The notes under the pieces are model-generated. The model saw only the letters and a program-made list of their open reading frames with translations, was not told where the DNA came from and did no database searches. Source: Ohtaekwangia kribbensis (GTDB lineage Bacteria; Bacteroidota; Bacteroidia; Cytophagales; Cyclobacteriaceae). From it: a stretch of 64,000 nucleotides of DNA. Positions 55,031-64,000 of this stretch are shown one piece after another. Numbering within the stretch: position 1 is the first letter of the stretch; every line of letters begins with the position of its first letter. The position numbers were made by a program, and so were the translations under genes. Where the stretch lies: contig NZ_JBHTKA010000001.1 of assembly GCF_042676245.1 (NCBI RefSeq), forward strand, positions 1,364,001-1,428,000. The letters run 5' to 3'.

Positions 55031-58000
55031 TCAACTCCCCGCCACTGCCACAGTTCTGCTTTGCCCCTGTGCATCATATACCTTAAGCTCCTTTACACCT
55101 GCCGGTATACGAATGGTTCGTGTGGATTGAGACAAGTAACCGGCCCCGTAATAAAACTCTACCTTCTGCTGGCGCCCGTCTGCGTAGATAAGCTGAGCAT
55201 ATACATCCTGCAATTCCGGTTTAAACATATTTACTGTCGAGCTCTTTGTCGGGACAAAGACACGCAAACTGTCGCGATTCTGAGTGGCTATAAATAAATC
55301 CCCCTTCATGCCGGCCAGGTGCACCAGAGCTTTGGCATCGCCTGGTATATAAAAGCCGCTGGTGGCTGATGGTACCGGGGTGAGATTACCTTTACCATCG
55401 CCCAATAGTATCAATCCCGTAAAGGCATCGTACCGGCCGGCAAATACTTCATTACCATAATCGTTGCCTGTCATGAGTACATCCAGATTGCCATCATCAT
55501 TCACATCAAAAGAGATGAGTCCTTTTACGGGGGCAACCTGCACAAGCACCGGCAGTGCGCGCATCTCAAATTTACCGTTGCCTTTATTTTCGATATAGCT
55601 TGTCTGCATGTGATTGGCTTCGAGTACAACGGCATCCTTCAGATCATCTGCAGGCAGCAGCTGATCCATCGTTGCTTTACTGTACTGACGATAGCGCGAA
55701 TATTTGTTCCTGAATTTAGGACTCTGCGAGTTGAGTTCATCCCAGAAATGTACCGGGTATAGATTCCTTGCCTCCGATGCCATGGACGCGCGCATATAGC
55801 AAGCCATAACCGGATCTACACTGCCGTTGCCATCAAAGTCTTTTGCAAAAACCTTCAGTGGCGATTGCTCCGTTACCTGGTAATTATTGTTCATGCCAAG
55901 GTTGCCGGCTACATAATCGATATCACCATCACGATCGTAGTCGCCTGCGGTTATACTGTTCCACCAGCCGGTATATTTCTCGATGCCCGTTGCTTGTGCT
56001 TTTGTGAATTTACCGCCATCGTTCTTAAAGAAGGTTACCGGCATAAATTCTCCCACCACCAGCAGATCAATTTTAGTGTCGTTATCAAAGTCAGTCCACA
56101 GTGCATCGGTAATCATACCCGCCTGTTGAAGAGCTGAGGCAACCTCCGCAGTAACATCCGTAAATTTACCTTTGTCATTACGAAGTATATAGCTTGCTGC
56201 CGGCATCGGGTAGCCGCGGGCAATTACTCTGCCTCCTACAAACAGATCGAGGTCTCCATCGGCATCATAATCGGCTGCACGTACACACGAGCCGCTTGCT
56301 TTTGTATCGGGCACGGCATCAGTTGCCAATTCAAATTTACCTTTGCCATTGTTCAGGTATAGCTTATCCTGGTAATCGGCATCGGAGGAACCTTCTATAC
56401 TTCCGCTGACTATATATAGATCGAGGTCACGGTCTCCATCCACATCAAGAAGCAACAATCCTTCATCTTCCTCAACCTTTTTTGTTGCCGCTATCAATTG
56501 ACTCTGAACAAATGTACCGGATGCCTGCTGGGTAAATATAGTGGCAACAGTATTCGCAGCGCCACCAACAATAAAATCTTCACGACCGTCCTGGTTAACG
56601 TCTCCTACCGCTACACCCGGACCGTCCTGTGTAAATTTATGCGGCAGTGTACGTTGCAGATTGAAGTCGATCTTATCCTCCTCTGAATGTTTGAAATGTA
56701 TATTGAGTGATTCTGATATTTCATGTACCAAGGCAGACTGCGCTGAAGCTGATGTTTTCCTTACCACGGCTTTACTGTCTTTATGATCAACTGTAATCAA
56801 TTGCCCTGCCTTTGCGTTGCTGACAACGGAGACTTTGCCATCAGGCCATTCCACTACTATTGAATCAAACTGTGCTGCATCGCCCAGACCAAAGTGCATA
56901 ACACCTTCTACGGATGAAAGGAAGCCCCGGTATATATAGTTTTCCTGGTACTGCACCTTACCCGTTTGATAGAGCGTTACCTTCGCACCAAGCGCCTGTA
57001 CATTTTGTGATGGGCCCTTGAGAGCAACGCGCACAAAATTATTCTTTACAGAATCTTTTTTACCACCATGGGCATAGAGTGTATTTTCATAAACTGATGC
57101 CTCTGCATTGATATTATTGACAACATAATCAAGATCACCATCGTTATCAAAATCCACAAAGGCTGCTCCGTTAGAGAACGAAGGTGCATCCAGTCCCCAC
57201 TTACGTGTAACATCGCTGAACGTAAGGTCTCCGTTATTCCGAAAAGCATAGTTCGGAATTTTAATAACCGGTATCGAATCGTTAAGGTGACCTATACTTG
57301 CAAAATTGCCTACATCAGCACGGTAGTTTGCAAAATCCTTATCGGTAATATCTTTGGGGAACCCATTGGTGATGAGTATATCTTTCAATCCATCGTTATC
57401 AATATCAGCCATTAAAGGCGACCAGCTCCATTCCGTTTGATATATTCCGGACAACTGTCCTACTTCACTGAACTTTATACCCTGTGCCAGACCGTTATTC
57501 AGGTGCAACATGTTACGCACGTACTGATACTCATATTTATACTGCTCGTTATTGATATAGGTCTGGTAACTTTTATTACTGATGGTTGTTTTCTTGCGAT
57601 CGTTGGTTTCGGGTAACATATCCAGTGTAATGATATCCGGCCATGCATCGTTGTTAAAATCGGCAGCGTCATTCCCCATAGAGAACTGACTTTGATGCCC
57701 TATATAACTTGCAATTTCATTTTTGAAAGTTCCATTCTGCTGGTTGATATATAGCAGGTCATTCGAGAGGTAGTCATTGGAAACATATATATCCGGCCAT
57801 CCGTCTTTATTTAAATCAGCTATGGCCAGTCCTAATCCAAATCCCTCGTAAGTAATTCCGGCTGCGTTGGTAACATTGGTAAAGGTTCCATCGCCATTAT
57901 TTTTATAGAGTCTGTCGTTGTTCGGAGAACTTCCGTCAGTCATTTTAGGGCGATAGTTGGTCGGAAAATTATTGAGGCGCTGATTGATGAGTACATACAG

Positions 58001-58573
58001 ATCCAGGTCACCATCGCGGTCGTAATCAAAAAATGCAGAGGCAATACTATATTTAAAAACTTCAATACCATATTTCGCTGCCTGATCTTCAAACACCGGT
58101 ATACCATCTTTATTAAGACCTTTGTTAATAAACATCATGTTTTTACGATCGGCAGAATCGGCATGCATGGTCGCTGTAACGTATACATCCATCCACCCAT
58201 CGTTGTTGATATCCACGACACTTACACCTGAGCACCAGCGTCCGTTGCCGGATATATTGGCTACGTCTGATACATCTTCAAATTCAAGTTCACCCTTATT
58301 GATATATAGTTTGTTGGGAACGAGATTCCCGGAGAAGAAAACATCCTGCAAGCCATCGTTATTAAAATCAGCTACACCTACACCGCCACCATTATAAATA
58401 TACTCGTACGACAAAATATTAAACGAGTCATTATCCTGTATAACATTGTTGAATGTAATTCCTGTTTCAGCCGCAGGTAAAAGACGAAACAACGTATTGC
58501 TTTCCTTTTTACAACTGCTGATCAATACGGCGAGTAAAATAAAGGCGGGTATCAGGGAAGAGATTCTTTTCAT
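55031..58573 (-). CDS. VCBS/FG-GAP repeat lipoprotein with ASPIC/UnbV domain
   Basis: 1180 residues from ATG 58571-58573 (MKRISSLIPAFILLAVLISSC). Lipoprotein signal with lipobox Ile-Ser-Ser-Cys. About ten FG-GAP/VCBS repeats with Asp-rich Ca-binding loops (DFNNDGLQDVFF, DINNDGWMDVYV, DYDRDGDIDYVAG). An ASPIC/UnbV-type segment is seen where LGAKVTLYQTGKVQYQENYIYRGFLSSVEGVMHFGLG and VVEWPDGKVSVV occur. It is an outer membrane, probably surface-exposed beta-propeller protein, often next to SusCD. It is separated from susD by a terminator that ends 12 bp before this start codon. Confidence 0.92.
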   Translation of the reverse strand: MKRISSLIPAFILLAVLISSCKKESNTLFRLLPAAETGITFNNVIQDNDSFNILSYEYIYNGGGVGVADFNNDGLQDVFFSGNLVPNKLYINKGELEFEDVSDVANISGNGRWCSGVSVVDINNDGWMDVYVTATMHADSADRKNMMFINKGLNKDGIPVFEDQAAKYGIEVFKYSIASAFFDYDRDGDLDLYVLINQRLNNFPTNYRPKMTDGSSPNNDRLYKNNGDGTFTNVTNAAGITYEGFGLGLAIADLNKDGWPDIYVSNDYLSNDLLYINQQNGTFKNEIASYIGHQSQFSMGNDAADFNNDAWPDIITLDMLPETNDRKKTTISNKSYQTYINNEQYKYEYQYVRNMLHLNNGLAQGIKFSEVGQLSGIYQTEWSWSPLMADIDNDGLKDILITNGFPKDITDKDFANYRADVGNFASIGHLNDSIPVIKIPNYAFRNNGDLTFSDVTRKWGLDAPSFSNGAAFVDFDNDGDLDYVVNNINAEASVYENTLYAHGGKKDSVKNNFVRVALKGPSQNVQALGAKVTLYQTGKVQYQENYIYRGFLSSVEGVMHFGLGDAAQFDSIVVEWPDGKVSVVSNAKAGQLITVDHKDSKAVVRKTSASAQSALVHEISESLNIHFKHSEEDKIDFNLQRTLPHKFTQDGPGVAVGDVNQDGREDFIVGGAANTVATIFTQQASGTFVQSQLIAATKKVEEDEGLLLLDVDGDRDLDLYIVSGSIEGSSDADYQDKLYLNNGKGKFELATDAVPDTKASGSCVRAADYDADGDLDLFVGGRVIARGYPMPAASYILRNDKGKFTDVTAEVASALQQAGMITDALWTDFDNDTKIDLLVVGEFMPVTFFKNDGGKFTKAQATGIEKYTGWWNSITAGDYDRDGDIDYVAGNLGMNNNYQVTEQSPLKVFAKDFDGNGSVDPVMACYMRASMASEARNLYPVHFWDELNSQSPKFRNKYSRYRQYSKATMDQLLPADDLKDAVVLEANHMQTSYIENKGNGKFEMRALPVLVQVAPVKGLISFDVNDDGNLDVLMTGNDYGNEVFAGRYDAFTGLILLGDGKGNLTPVPSATSGFYIPGDAKALVHLAGMKGDLFIATQNRDSLRVFVPTKSSTVNMFKPELQDVYAQLIYADGRQQKVEFYYGAGYLSQSTRTIRIPAGVKELKVYDAQGQSRTVAVAGS

Positions 58574-58584
58574 AGTACTAACAT

Positions 58585-58616
58585 AAAAAAGCAAGACCAA
58601 TATACATTGGTCTTGC
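58585..58616 (-). terminator. Terminator after susD, directly before the VCBS start codon
   Basis: Stem GCAAGACCAAT (58591-58601) / ATTGGTCTTGC (58606-58616). On the minus strand the U tract (58590-58585) ends 11 nt before the ATG of the VCBS gene. Confidence 0.88.
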
Positions 58617-58633
58617 TGGTATTTTTTATTGAA

Positions 58634-58695
58634 TCGTTAACCGTTATTAGTTATCTGTATATCAGGATTAACGATTAACGGATAACAATTAACGG
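58634..58695. repeat. Inverted pair of degenerate 7-bp arrays, ATAAC family
   Basis: Left part reads CGTTAAC, CGTTATT, AGTTATC; right part GATTAAC, GATTAAC, GGATAAC, AATTAAC. It is the same family as 11846-11940. The right arm is 12 bp from the susD stop codon. Confidence 0.75.
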
Positions 58696-58706
58696 CTCAA
58701 GGACGA

Positions 58707-60584
58707 TTAATATCCTTTGTTCTGCTTCAGCACGTCTGCACCTTGCAAGTCGATCTGACGTTGAGGTATAGGCAAGAACTGATCGGTAGCTGTATAGGTT
58801 GCGCCACCCAGGTTTGTAGGAAGTTTACCTCCGTCATAGTCGAGGTAATCGTTAAGTTCTTCCTCTGCTATACCCCAGCGAACCAGGTCGTACATGCGCT
58901 GACCTTCCAGCGCAAGCTCAAGTTTACGTTCAAAGCGAAGTGCTGCACGGGCTTCCGCCTGGTTGGCAAATGCTATATACAATCCAATGTTATACTCAGC
59001 AGCATCTTCATCGAAATCCAGTATAGGTTTCTTGTAGTCGGTAGCACCGCTGGTAGTACCAAAACCTGTCAGTCTTCCTTTTACAAAGGTAGAGTTTGCT
59101 GCACGCTGACGTACCTGGTTGATATAGTCCATCGCCAGATTCAGATCACCGCCACCTTCAATCTCTGCTTCTGCAGCAAGCAACAGTACATCTGAATAGC
59201 GCAGAATCATGAAGTTGATAGAGTGATAGCCCGGAGTCCAGGAGCTACCATCCTGATATTTACCTTTATCAGATTTGCGATACGAATATTTTTTCTGTGT
59301 AAACGGACCAGCATACGACTGATCGCGGATCCAGTCGAAGCCAGGGTGCGGCATCCAATCCAGGAATTGTACATACCTGCGACCTATCGTCAGGTCAAGG
59401 CGAGGATCTACCTCGTGTGTCAAGTCTGTTTCAAACTCTTCATCACTCTTTATACCCTGGTCATCAGCAAGCTCTTCGTCAGCATCCCTGTATGAGTTAT
59501 CGAGCAGCGGTAAACCCAATGCATTGGTTCTATACGAGTTGATGAGATCGAAGCTTGGCGCAAAAAATCCGCAGCACTCACCCGGACCTGTAGGACCTGT
59601 GTTATACGGATAGTTCATCGCAAGATCCTGGTTGGTGTTATTTATATCACCCGTACCGGCAGCTGCCTGGAATGCAAATACAGATTCAGAGTGATTTTCA
59701 TTTTCACCTTTGAATACATCTTCGAAGTTAGCCACAAGTGCATACTTCTTGCCATTGGTTGTTTGACCGTTCGCGATTACTGCTGCCAACACAGTTCTTG
59801 CCTGTGTATATTTTGCTGCGTTCGTTACAATCACACCGTCATTATCCGGCCAGCTTGCCTGGTATACCAGTACTTTACCCAGATAAGCACCAGCAGCCCA
59901 TTTGTTGGCACGACCAACTTCAGATTGTGTTTCAGGAAGATTGTCGTATGCAAACTGAAAATCGGCTTCGATCTTAGGCCATATATCTACATTGTTCGGA
60001 ACATTACTCTTCTCAATGATCTCCTGGTCAGATGAACTTGCAGGCTTGTTGGTTGTCTCATCTACCCAAGGCACATTGTTGAAGTTCTTCTTGAGTTCAA
60101 AGTAATAATGTCCGCGAAGGAATCGTGCTTCTGCTATAATTCTTGTTTTCACAGCATCTGATATATTTTCAACCAGATCGTTGTTCAACAGATATAGCAC
60201 ATAGTTGGCGCGGTTAACACCTTCGTAGCCACCTAACCATTTACCGTTTACTTCACCGTTCACAGCATCTACTTCAAAACGCTGCACAGGGTTCATCGCG
60301 TTAAAGTCACCGGCATTGGTACCTTTGTTGGCATCACCACCGCGTATACTTCCCCACATCCAGTTGGAAGCACCGGAGTGCCAGCCGTTACCACGTCCGT
60401 TAAGAACTGAGTAAGCACCAATCAGCAAACCTTCAACACCTTTCTGGTTCAGTATCTGTCCTTCCTGAAGCTCACCGGTTACCGGCACTTCCAGGAAGCT
60501 TTCTTTACAGGCAATAGGCCCCAGCACAATGGCGGCAACCAGTACCCATATCGTTGTCTTTTTATTTCTATATATAAATTTCAT
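58707..60584 (-). CDS. SusD/RagB family nutrient-binding lipoprotein
   Basis: 625 residues. Lipoprotein signal ending GPIACKESF (lipobox Pro-Ile-Ala-Cys). SusD fold with TPR-like helices: GAYSVLNGRGNGWHSGASNWMWGSI, RFLRGHYYFELKKNFNNVPWVDET (RagB/SusD signature), RADAEE and the final ALRFERKLELALEGQRMYDLVRWG. Length of 500-650 is typical. It is the cell-surface lid of the SusC channel. Gene 21 bp after susC. Substrate is not decided by sequence. Confidence 0.95.
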   Translation of the reverse strand: MKFIYRNKKTTIWVLVAAIVLGPIACKESFLEVPVTGELQEGQILNQKGVEGLLIGAYSVLNGRGNGWHSGASNWMWGSIRGGDANKGTNAGDFNAMNPVQRFEVDAVNGEVNGKWLGGYEGVNRANYVLYLLNNDLVENISDAVKTRIIAEARFLRGHYYFELKKNFNNVPWVDETTNKPASSSDQEIIEKSNVPNNVDIWPKIEADFQFAYDNLPETQSEVGRANKWAAGAYLGKVLVYQASWPDNDGVIVTNAAKYTQARTVLAAVIANGQTTNGKKYALVANFEDVFKGENENHSESVFAFQAAAGTGDINNTNQDLAMNYPYNTGPTGPGECCGFFAPSFDLINSYRTNALGLPLLDNSYRDADEELADDQGIKSDEEFETDLTHEVDPRLDLTIGRRYVQFLDWMPHPGFDWIRDQSYAGPFTQKKYSYRKSDKGKYQDGSSWTPGYHSINFMILRYSDVLLLAAEAEIEGGGDLNLAMDYINQVRQRAANSTFVKGRLTGFGTTSGATDYKKPILDFDEDAAEYNIGLYIAFANQAEARAALRFERKLELALEGQRMYDLVRWGIAEEELNDYLDYDGGKLPTNLGGATYTATDQFLPIPQRQIDLQGADVLKQNKGY

Positions 60585-60605
60585 ATCTGTAATCTCATTA
60601 AGTGA

Positions 60606-63600
60606 TTAAAGTCCCAGGTTAACACCGATGTTGAAACCTCTTGTTACCGGAGGGTTACCGAAGTCCAGACCGAGTGTTGTATCCGCTGCTCCACCTACGC
60701 CTGGATCAAGTCCTGAGTAATTAGAGATTGTAAAGAGGTTAGTAGCCTGCAGATAAATTCTGGCACGTGTTATACCCCAGTTACCAAGCATATCAGAAGG
60801 CAGGTTGTATGCAATCTGCAGGTTGGTGAGACGTGCATAGTTACCTTTCTCGATATAGTATGAATTAGACTGTGTGTTGGTTGAGAAGTTTGAAACGTTT
60901 TCAAAGATTGGTACTGTGTTACCACCTCTTTCAAACGTCCATGAATCTTTCACGTTAGTTCCGATCGCAGCCCCGGTAAAGGAAGGATAGAAGTCTGTGA
61001 ACCACTTGGAGAAGTTATAGTTCTCGAATCCTAAGAATACACCGAGGAATGTTTCGAGTTCAAAGTTCTGATACTTCAGCTTGATGTTGATACCACCCGA
61101 GAAATCAGGAACAGGATCACCGAGATATGTTCTGTCATCCGCGTTGATCTTTCCATCAGGAGCGTTTGTTAAATTACCTTCAGCATCGCGTCCGTTGATG
61201 TCTGCGTACTTGAAACGACCGGGAGCAGCTCCTTCCTGTGTAGGAGAATTTGCTACATCCGCAGCATCCTGGTACAGACCTACAACTTTATACCCGAAGT
61301 ATGAAGATATAGCGCGTCCTACCTGGTTGCGTATAACGTTACCGTTGCGGGTGTTACCACCATCGAAGTACTCAACTCCGGGAACCAGTGATACGATTTC
61401 GTTATTCAGGAACGATCCGGTTGCTTTCACTTCGTAGTTTACACCCGATGTACCTACATCGCCACGTGTGGTAATTTCGATATCCACACCTGCGTTACGC
61501 ATTTTCGCAATGTTGATAGAAGGATCGGTTGCCTGTGGACCAACCACGGCAGCAGTTTCTGATCCGTATAGCAGGTCGCGTGTATTTTTTCTCCACACGT
61601 CAAATGCTATATCTATTTTACCATCGAATAACGAAGCATCGAAACCTATATTGGTTGTAGAAGAAGTCTCCCACTTCGCATTCGGGTTACCGATTCTTGA
61701 ACGGTACAAACCGGATGTTACACCTGAGTTAGAACCTGCTATATCATACGCTGCAAGACCAAGGCTTGCATTCCAGAGGCTGAACTGGTTGTTAGGATCT
61801 ACGTTGTTCGAGTTACCCATTTCACCCCAACCACCGCGGATCTTCAGATCAGAGATGAAGTTCAGGCCTTTCAGGAATTCCTCTTCAGAAGCTCTCCATG
61901 CCACTGAAACTGCAGGGAACACACCGAAGCGATTACGCGAAGCAAAACGTGAAGAACCATCACGTCTGATAACCCCTGTTAACATATACTTCTCGTTGAA
62001 ATTATATTTCAACTGTCCGAAGATTGAGTAGAAGTTAACACCTTTGCTATAGGTACTTCCGGTAACACGGCCACCTGGCTGTGTGTTGGTAACGTTGATA
62101 TAGTTTAAATCATACAGGAAAGGATTCAAACCTGAACCGTTAACACTTCTTCCTGTTCCGGTATTGAGCGCTTCAACACCTGCGAGTATATCTATACTGT
62201 GTGCATCAAATTTGTTCTTATACTGGGCAGTGTTGGTAAGTGTCCAGGTAGCAAATGAACCTGCGCCTTCAGCATAGGTAAAAGACGAGTTGTTTTCAGA
62301 GTTCTCGTATGACGGGAAAGTATAGCTATTGAAGTAGTTATTGCTGAAACCACCTCCAAAGCTGGTACGCCATGTCAGATGCTTAAGGAGATCGAGTTCC
62401 GCATATATATTACCGAAACCAAGAATGCTATACGAACCGTTATCAGAAGATCTGTCGCGTGCAGCCACCGGGTTGCGCGGGTTGTTAAATCCTTTTGCAA
62501 TTGTACCGGCATAACCGCCGAAAGCATCGTGCACCGGAATGATGGCTGGCATACGGAAAGCAGACAATACATCGCTTTCTTCGTTTGCTGCACCACGACC
62601 TCCGCTACCACCGATAATTCCTTTTCTGCTCAGGTATGTGAACTGAATGTTCTGACCGATGCGGAAATTTTTATGAACGTTATGTTCCGAGTTGATACGG
62701 AATGTATAGCGTTTGAAGTTCTGATGAATCAGGATACCGTCCTGATCCTGCACACCCAAGCTCACATAGAATGCACTTCTGTCGCCACCGCCTGAGAAGC
62801 TCAGGTTATGACGATGCAGTCTTGCCGGACGAGTGATTTCATCCCACCAGTTTGTTCCTGATTTGTTAGCAGGTATAACTAAATATACTGCACCTTTAGA
62901 AGCATCATTATTATACTTGGCACGCTCAGCATTCAGATCGATTGATCCAACCACACCCGATGCATCACCAACTTTCAGATAGTCGGGTAGCACAGGCGTT
63001 GCCCCGTTGCCATATTGATCACTCTTGAACTCAGGTGTTTCACCAAGCTGAGTTGCAGTGTTACGAATCGCATTCCAGGTCCAGTCAGCCTGTTCCTGTG
63101 GATTCATAATATTATCTACTTTACCGGGAACAGTAACCCCTAAAACACCATCGTAGTTTACACGAAGTTTACCGTCAGACTTCTTACCTTTTTTGGTAGT
63201 ATATACAATTACACCGTTCGCTGCGCGGGCACCATATATAGAAGCTGAGGCTGCATCTTTCAACACCGTTGTTGATTCGATGTCATCCGGAGAAAGGAAA
63301 TCACTGGCGCCTACCGGAAGACCGTCAATAATGATGAGTGGATCGTTACCACCAAACGCACCGAAACCACGGATACGAACCACACTGGTTGTACCGGGCT
63401 GACCGTTGGTGATTACCGTTACACCCGGCACGCGTCCCTGAAGCTGCTGCTCAACGTTACCGGAAGGAACAGCAACAAGCTCTGCCGGACGTATAGTGGA
63501 TACGGCACCGGTAACTTCTCTTCTGTTTTCCGTAGTATAACCTGTAACAACAATTTCCTGGAAGGTTGTAACATCAGGATTCAGGGCAACATCTACCACT

Positions 63601-63875
63601 GACCTTGAGCCTACGGGGACTTCCGTAGTTGAATAGCCCACAAATGTTACGATAAGGATAGCGTCTGAATTAGGCACCGCGATTCTGAATTTTCCTTCGG
63701 TGTCGGTTGCTGTACCTGCCGAAGTGCCTTTTACGAGAACGTTCACTCCCGGCATTCCGGTACCGGTTTCGTCAGTGATCGTACCGGTCACAATTCGCTC
63801 TTGTGCCAGCGCCACTGAAGCAAGCATCAGCATCATTGCCAATGACAAACTCATGCTCCTGTAGAGTTTTTTCAT
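60606..63875 (-). CDS. SusC/RagA family TonB-dependent outer membrane receptor
   Basis: 1089 residues from ATG 63873-63875 (MKKLYRSMSLSLAMMLML, signal peptide to VALAQ). CarboxypepD-regulatory-like domain (RIVTGTITDETGTGMPGVNVLVKGTSAGTATD), plug domain (VVTGYTTENRREVTGAVSTI, PLIIIDGLPVG, IYGARAANGVIVYTTKKGK), then a long 22-strand barrel with the usual 'NNVDPNNQFSLWN' style loops, and a C-terminal aromatic strand. Pairs with SusD. Imports a carbohydrate or other large nutrient with TonB energy. No glycoside hydrolase or sigma/anti-sigma gene is visible in the window. Confidence 0.96.
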   Translation of the reverse strand: MKKLYRSMSLSLAMMLMLASVALAQERIVTGTITDETGTGMPGVNVLVKGTSAGTATDTEGKFRIAVPNSDAILIVTFVGYSTTEVPVGSRSVVDVALNPDVTTFQEIVVTGYTTENRREVTGAVSTIRPAELVAVPSGNVEQQLQGRVPGVTVITNGQPGTTSVVRIRGFGAFGGNDPLIIIDGLPVGASDFLSPDDIESTTVLKDAASASIYGARAANGVIVYTTKKGKKSDGKLRVNYDGVLGVTVPGKVDNIMNPQEQADWTWNAIRNTATQLGETPEFKSDQYGNGATPVLPDYLKVGDASGVVGSIDLNAERAKYNNDASKGAVYLVIPANKSGTNWWDEITRPARLHRHNLSFSGGGDRSAFYVSLGVQDQDGILIHQNFKRYTFRINSEHNVHKNFRIGQNIQFTYLSRKGIIGGSGGRGAANEESDVLSAFRMPAIIPVHDAFGGYAGTIAKGFNNPRNPVAARDRSSDNGSYSILGFGNIYAELDLLKHLTWRTSFGGGFSNNYFNSYTFPSYENSENNSSFTYAEGAGSFATWTLTNTAQYKNKFDAHSIDILAGVEALNTGTGRSVNGSGLNPFLYDLNYINVTNTQPGGRVTGSTYSKGVNFYSIFGQLKYNFNEKYMLTGVIRRDGSSRFASRNRFGVFPAVSVAWRASEEEFLKGLNFISDLKIRGGWGEMGNSNNVDPNNQFSLWNASLGLAAYDIAGSNSGVTSGLYRSRIGNPNAKWETSSTTNIGFDASLFDGKIDIAFDVWRKNTRDLLYGSETAAVVGPQATDPSINIAKMRNAGVDIEITTRGDVGTSGVNYEVKATGSFLNNEIVSLVPGVEYFDGGNTRNGNVIRNQVGRAISSYFGYKVVGLYQDAADVANSPTQEGAAPGRFKYADINGRDAEGNLTNAPDGKINADDRTYLGDPVPDFSGGINIKLKYQNFELETFLGVFLGFENYNFSKWFTDFYPSFTGAAIGTNVKDSWTFERGGNTVPIFENVSNFSTNTQSNSYYIEKGNYARLTNLQIAYNLPSDMLGNWGITRARIYLQATNLFTISNYSGLDPGVGGAADTTLGLDFGNPPVTRGFNIGVNLGL

Positions 63876-63962
63876 AGATAGATTTGGGTTAATTGATTTG
63901 GTTAAAAATCGACGCACAAAACATTATTGCGAATCATGCATCATTCGAAAATAAAAATTTTG

Positions 63963-63988
63963 TTAATTCTTCAATCATAAAGAATTAA
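63963..63988. promoter_or_regulatory. Dyad before susC
   Basis: TTAATTCTT (63963-63971) and AAGAATTAA (63980-63988) are reverse complements with 8 nt between them, about 90-115 bp upstream of the susC start. Possible regulator site; the promoter itself was not identified. Confidence 0.35.
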
Positions 63989-64000
63989 AAATACTTTCGT

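Overview
The window is a stretch of chromosome from a Bacteroidetes bacterium, most likely a member of the Cytophagales. The evidence is a SusC/SusD pair with a VCBS/ASPIC lipoprotein, promoters of the Bacteroidetes type (TANNTTTG -7 box) before rpsA, a tRNA, a kinase and a small membrane gene, mostly poor Shine-Dalgarno signals, and many Bacteroidetes-type families (DUF4260, HTH_34-like regulators, a STAS-tailed histidine kinase, TPR sensors). No species call is possible from the sequence alone.

Layout. 1-2330: the 5' part of a large secreted RHS/YD-type protein, running off the left edge. 3095-6633: an AT-rich accessory cassette on the plus strand (two paralogous tiny HTH-like proteins, a RadC-type JAB protein, a P-loop ATPase with a duplicated N-terminal module, a 3TM holin-like protein, an excisionase-like HTH protein), ending in a strong terminator and abutting the 3' end of tRNA-Cys at 6726, as in a tRNA-targeted integrated element; no integrase is visible. 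6936-11828: rpsA, an ABC-ATPase/TolC operon with a sigma-54-like promoter, an OmpA-like protein. 11942-14646: a DNA ligase/ligase-associated exonuclease pair. 14751-36696: housekeeping and small accessory genes (thioredoxin-like, NTF2-like, GyrI-like, SRPBCC, DoxX, an ArsR/ene-reductase pair, a tandem ABC ATPase, a MerR regulator, glycosyltransferase, miaA, MBL hydrolase, NFACT protein, NUDIX, TPR lipoprotein). 36928-44334: a complete histidine operon hisL-G-D-C-B-H-A-F-IE with a leader peptide containing five consecutive His codons and a terminator-attenuator. 44579-54893: flavoprotein oxidoreductase, histidine kinase, PAP2 phosphatase, riboflavin synthase, a small membrane/wHTH operon, a DUF72 protein, a decayed gene, and a TM2-DUF2752-DUF4870-like-M48 operon. 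55031-63875: VCBS lipoprotein, SusD, SusC (a glycan or other nutrient uptake locus).

The most unusual signal is not a gene. At least ten intergenic places carry short degenerate tandem arrays whose unit is usually 7 or 8 bp. They belong to different sequence families (ATAAC, GGAAGTC, CTAGCAG, CATAAACA, CGCAGAT and others) but share an architecture: they begin at or very near a stop codon, and five loci also carry a second array in inverted orientation. The best cases are 11846-11940, 16531-16650, 31950-32246, 39306-39345 (exactly five 8-mers filling most of the hisD-hisC gap), 44341-44545 and 58634-58695. The second candidate for something undescribed is the tRNA-Cys-linked cassette. Regulatory sites that can be read directly include the his attenuator, a sigma-54 promoter with an upstream palindrome, a shared 17-bp motif before arsR and nemA, MerR-type dyads, and a 19-bp palindrome before the membrane/wHTH operon.
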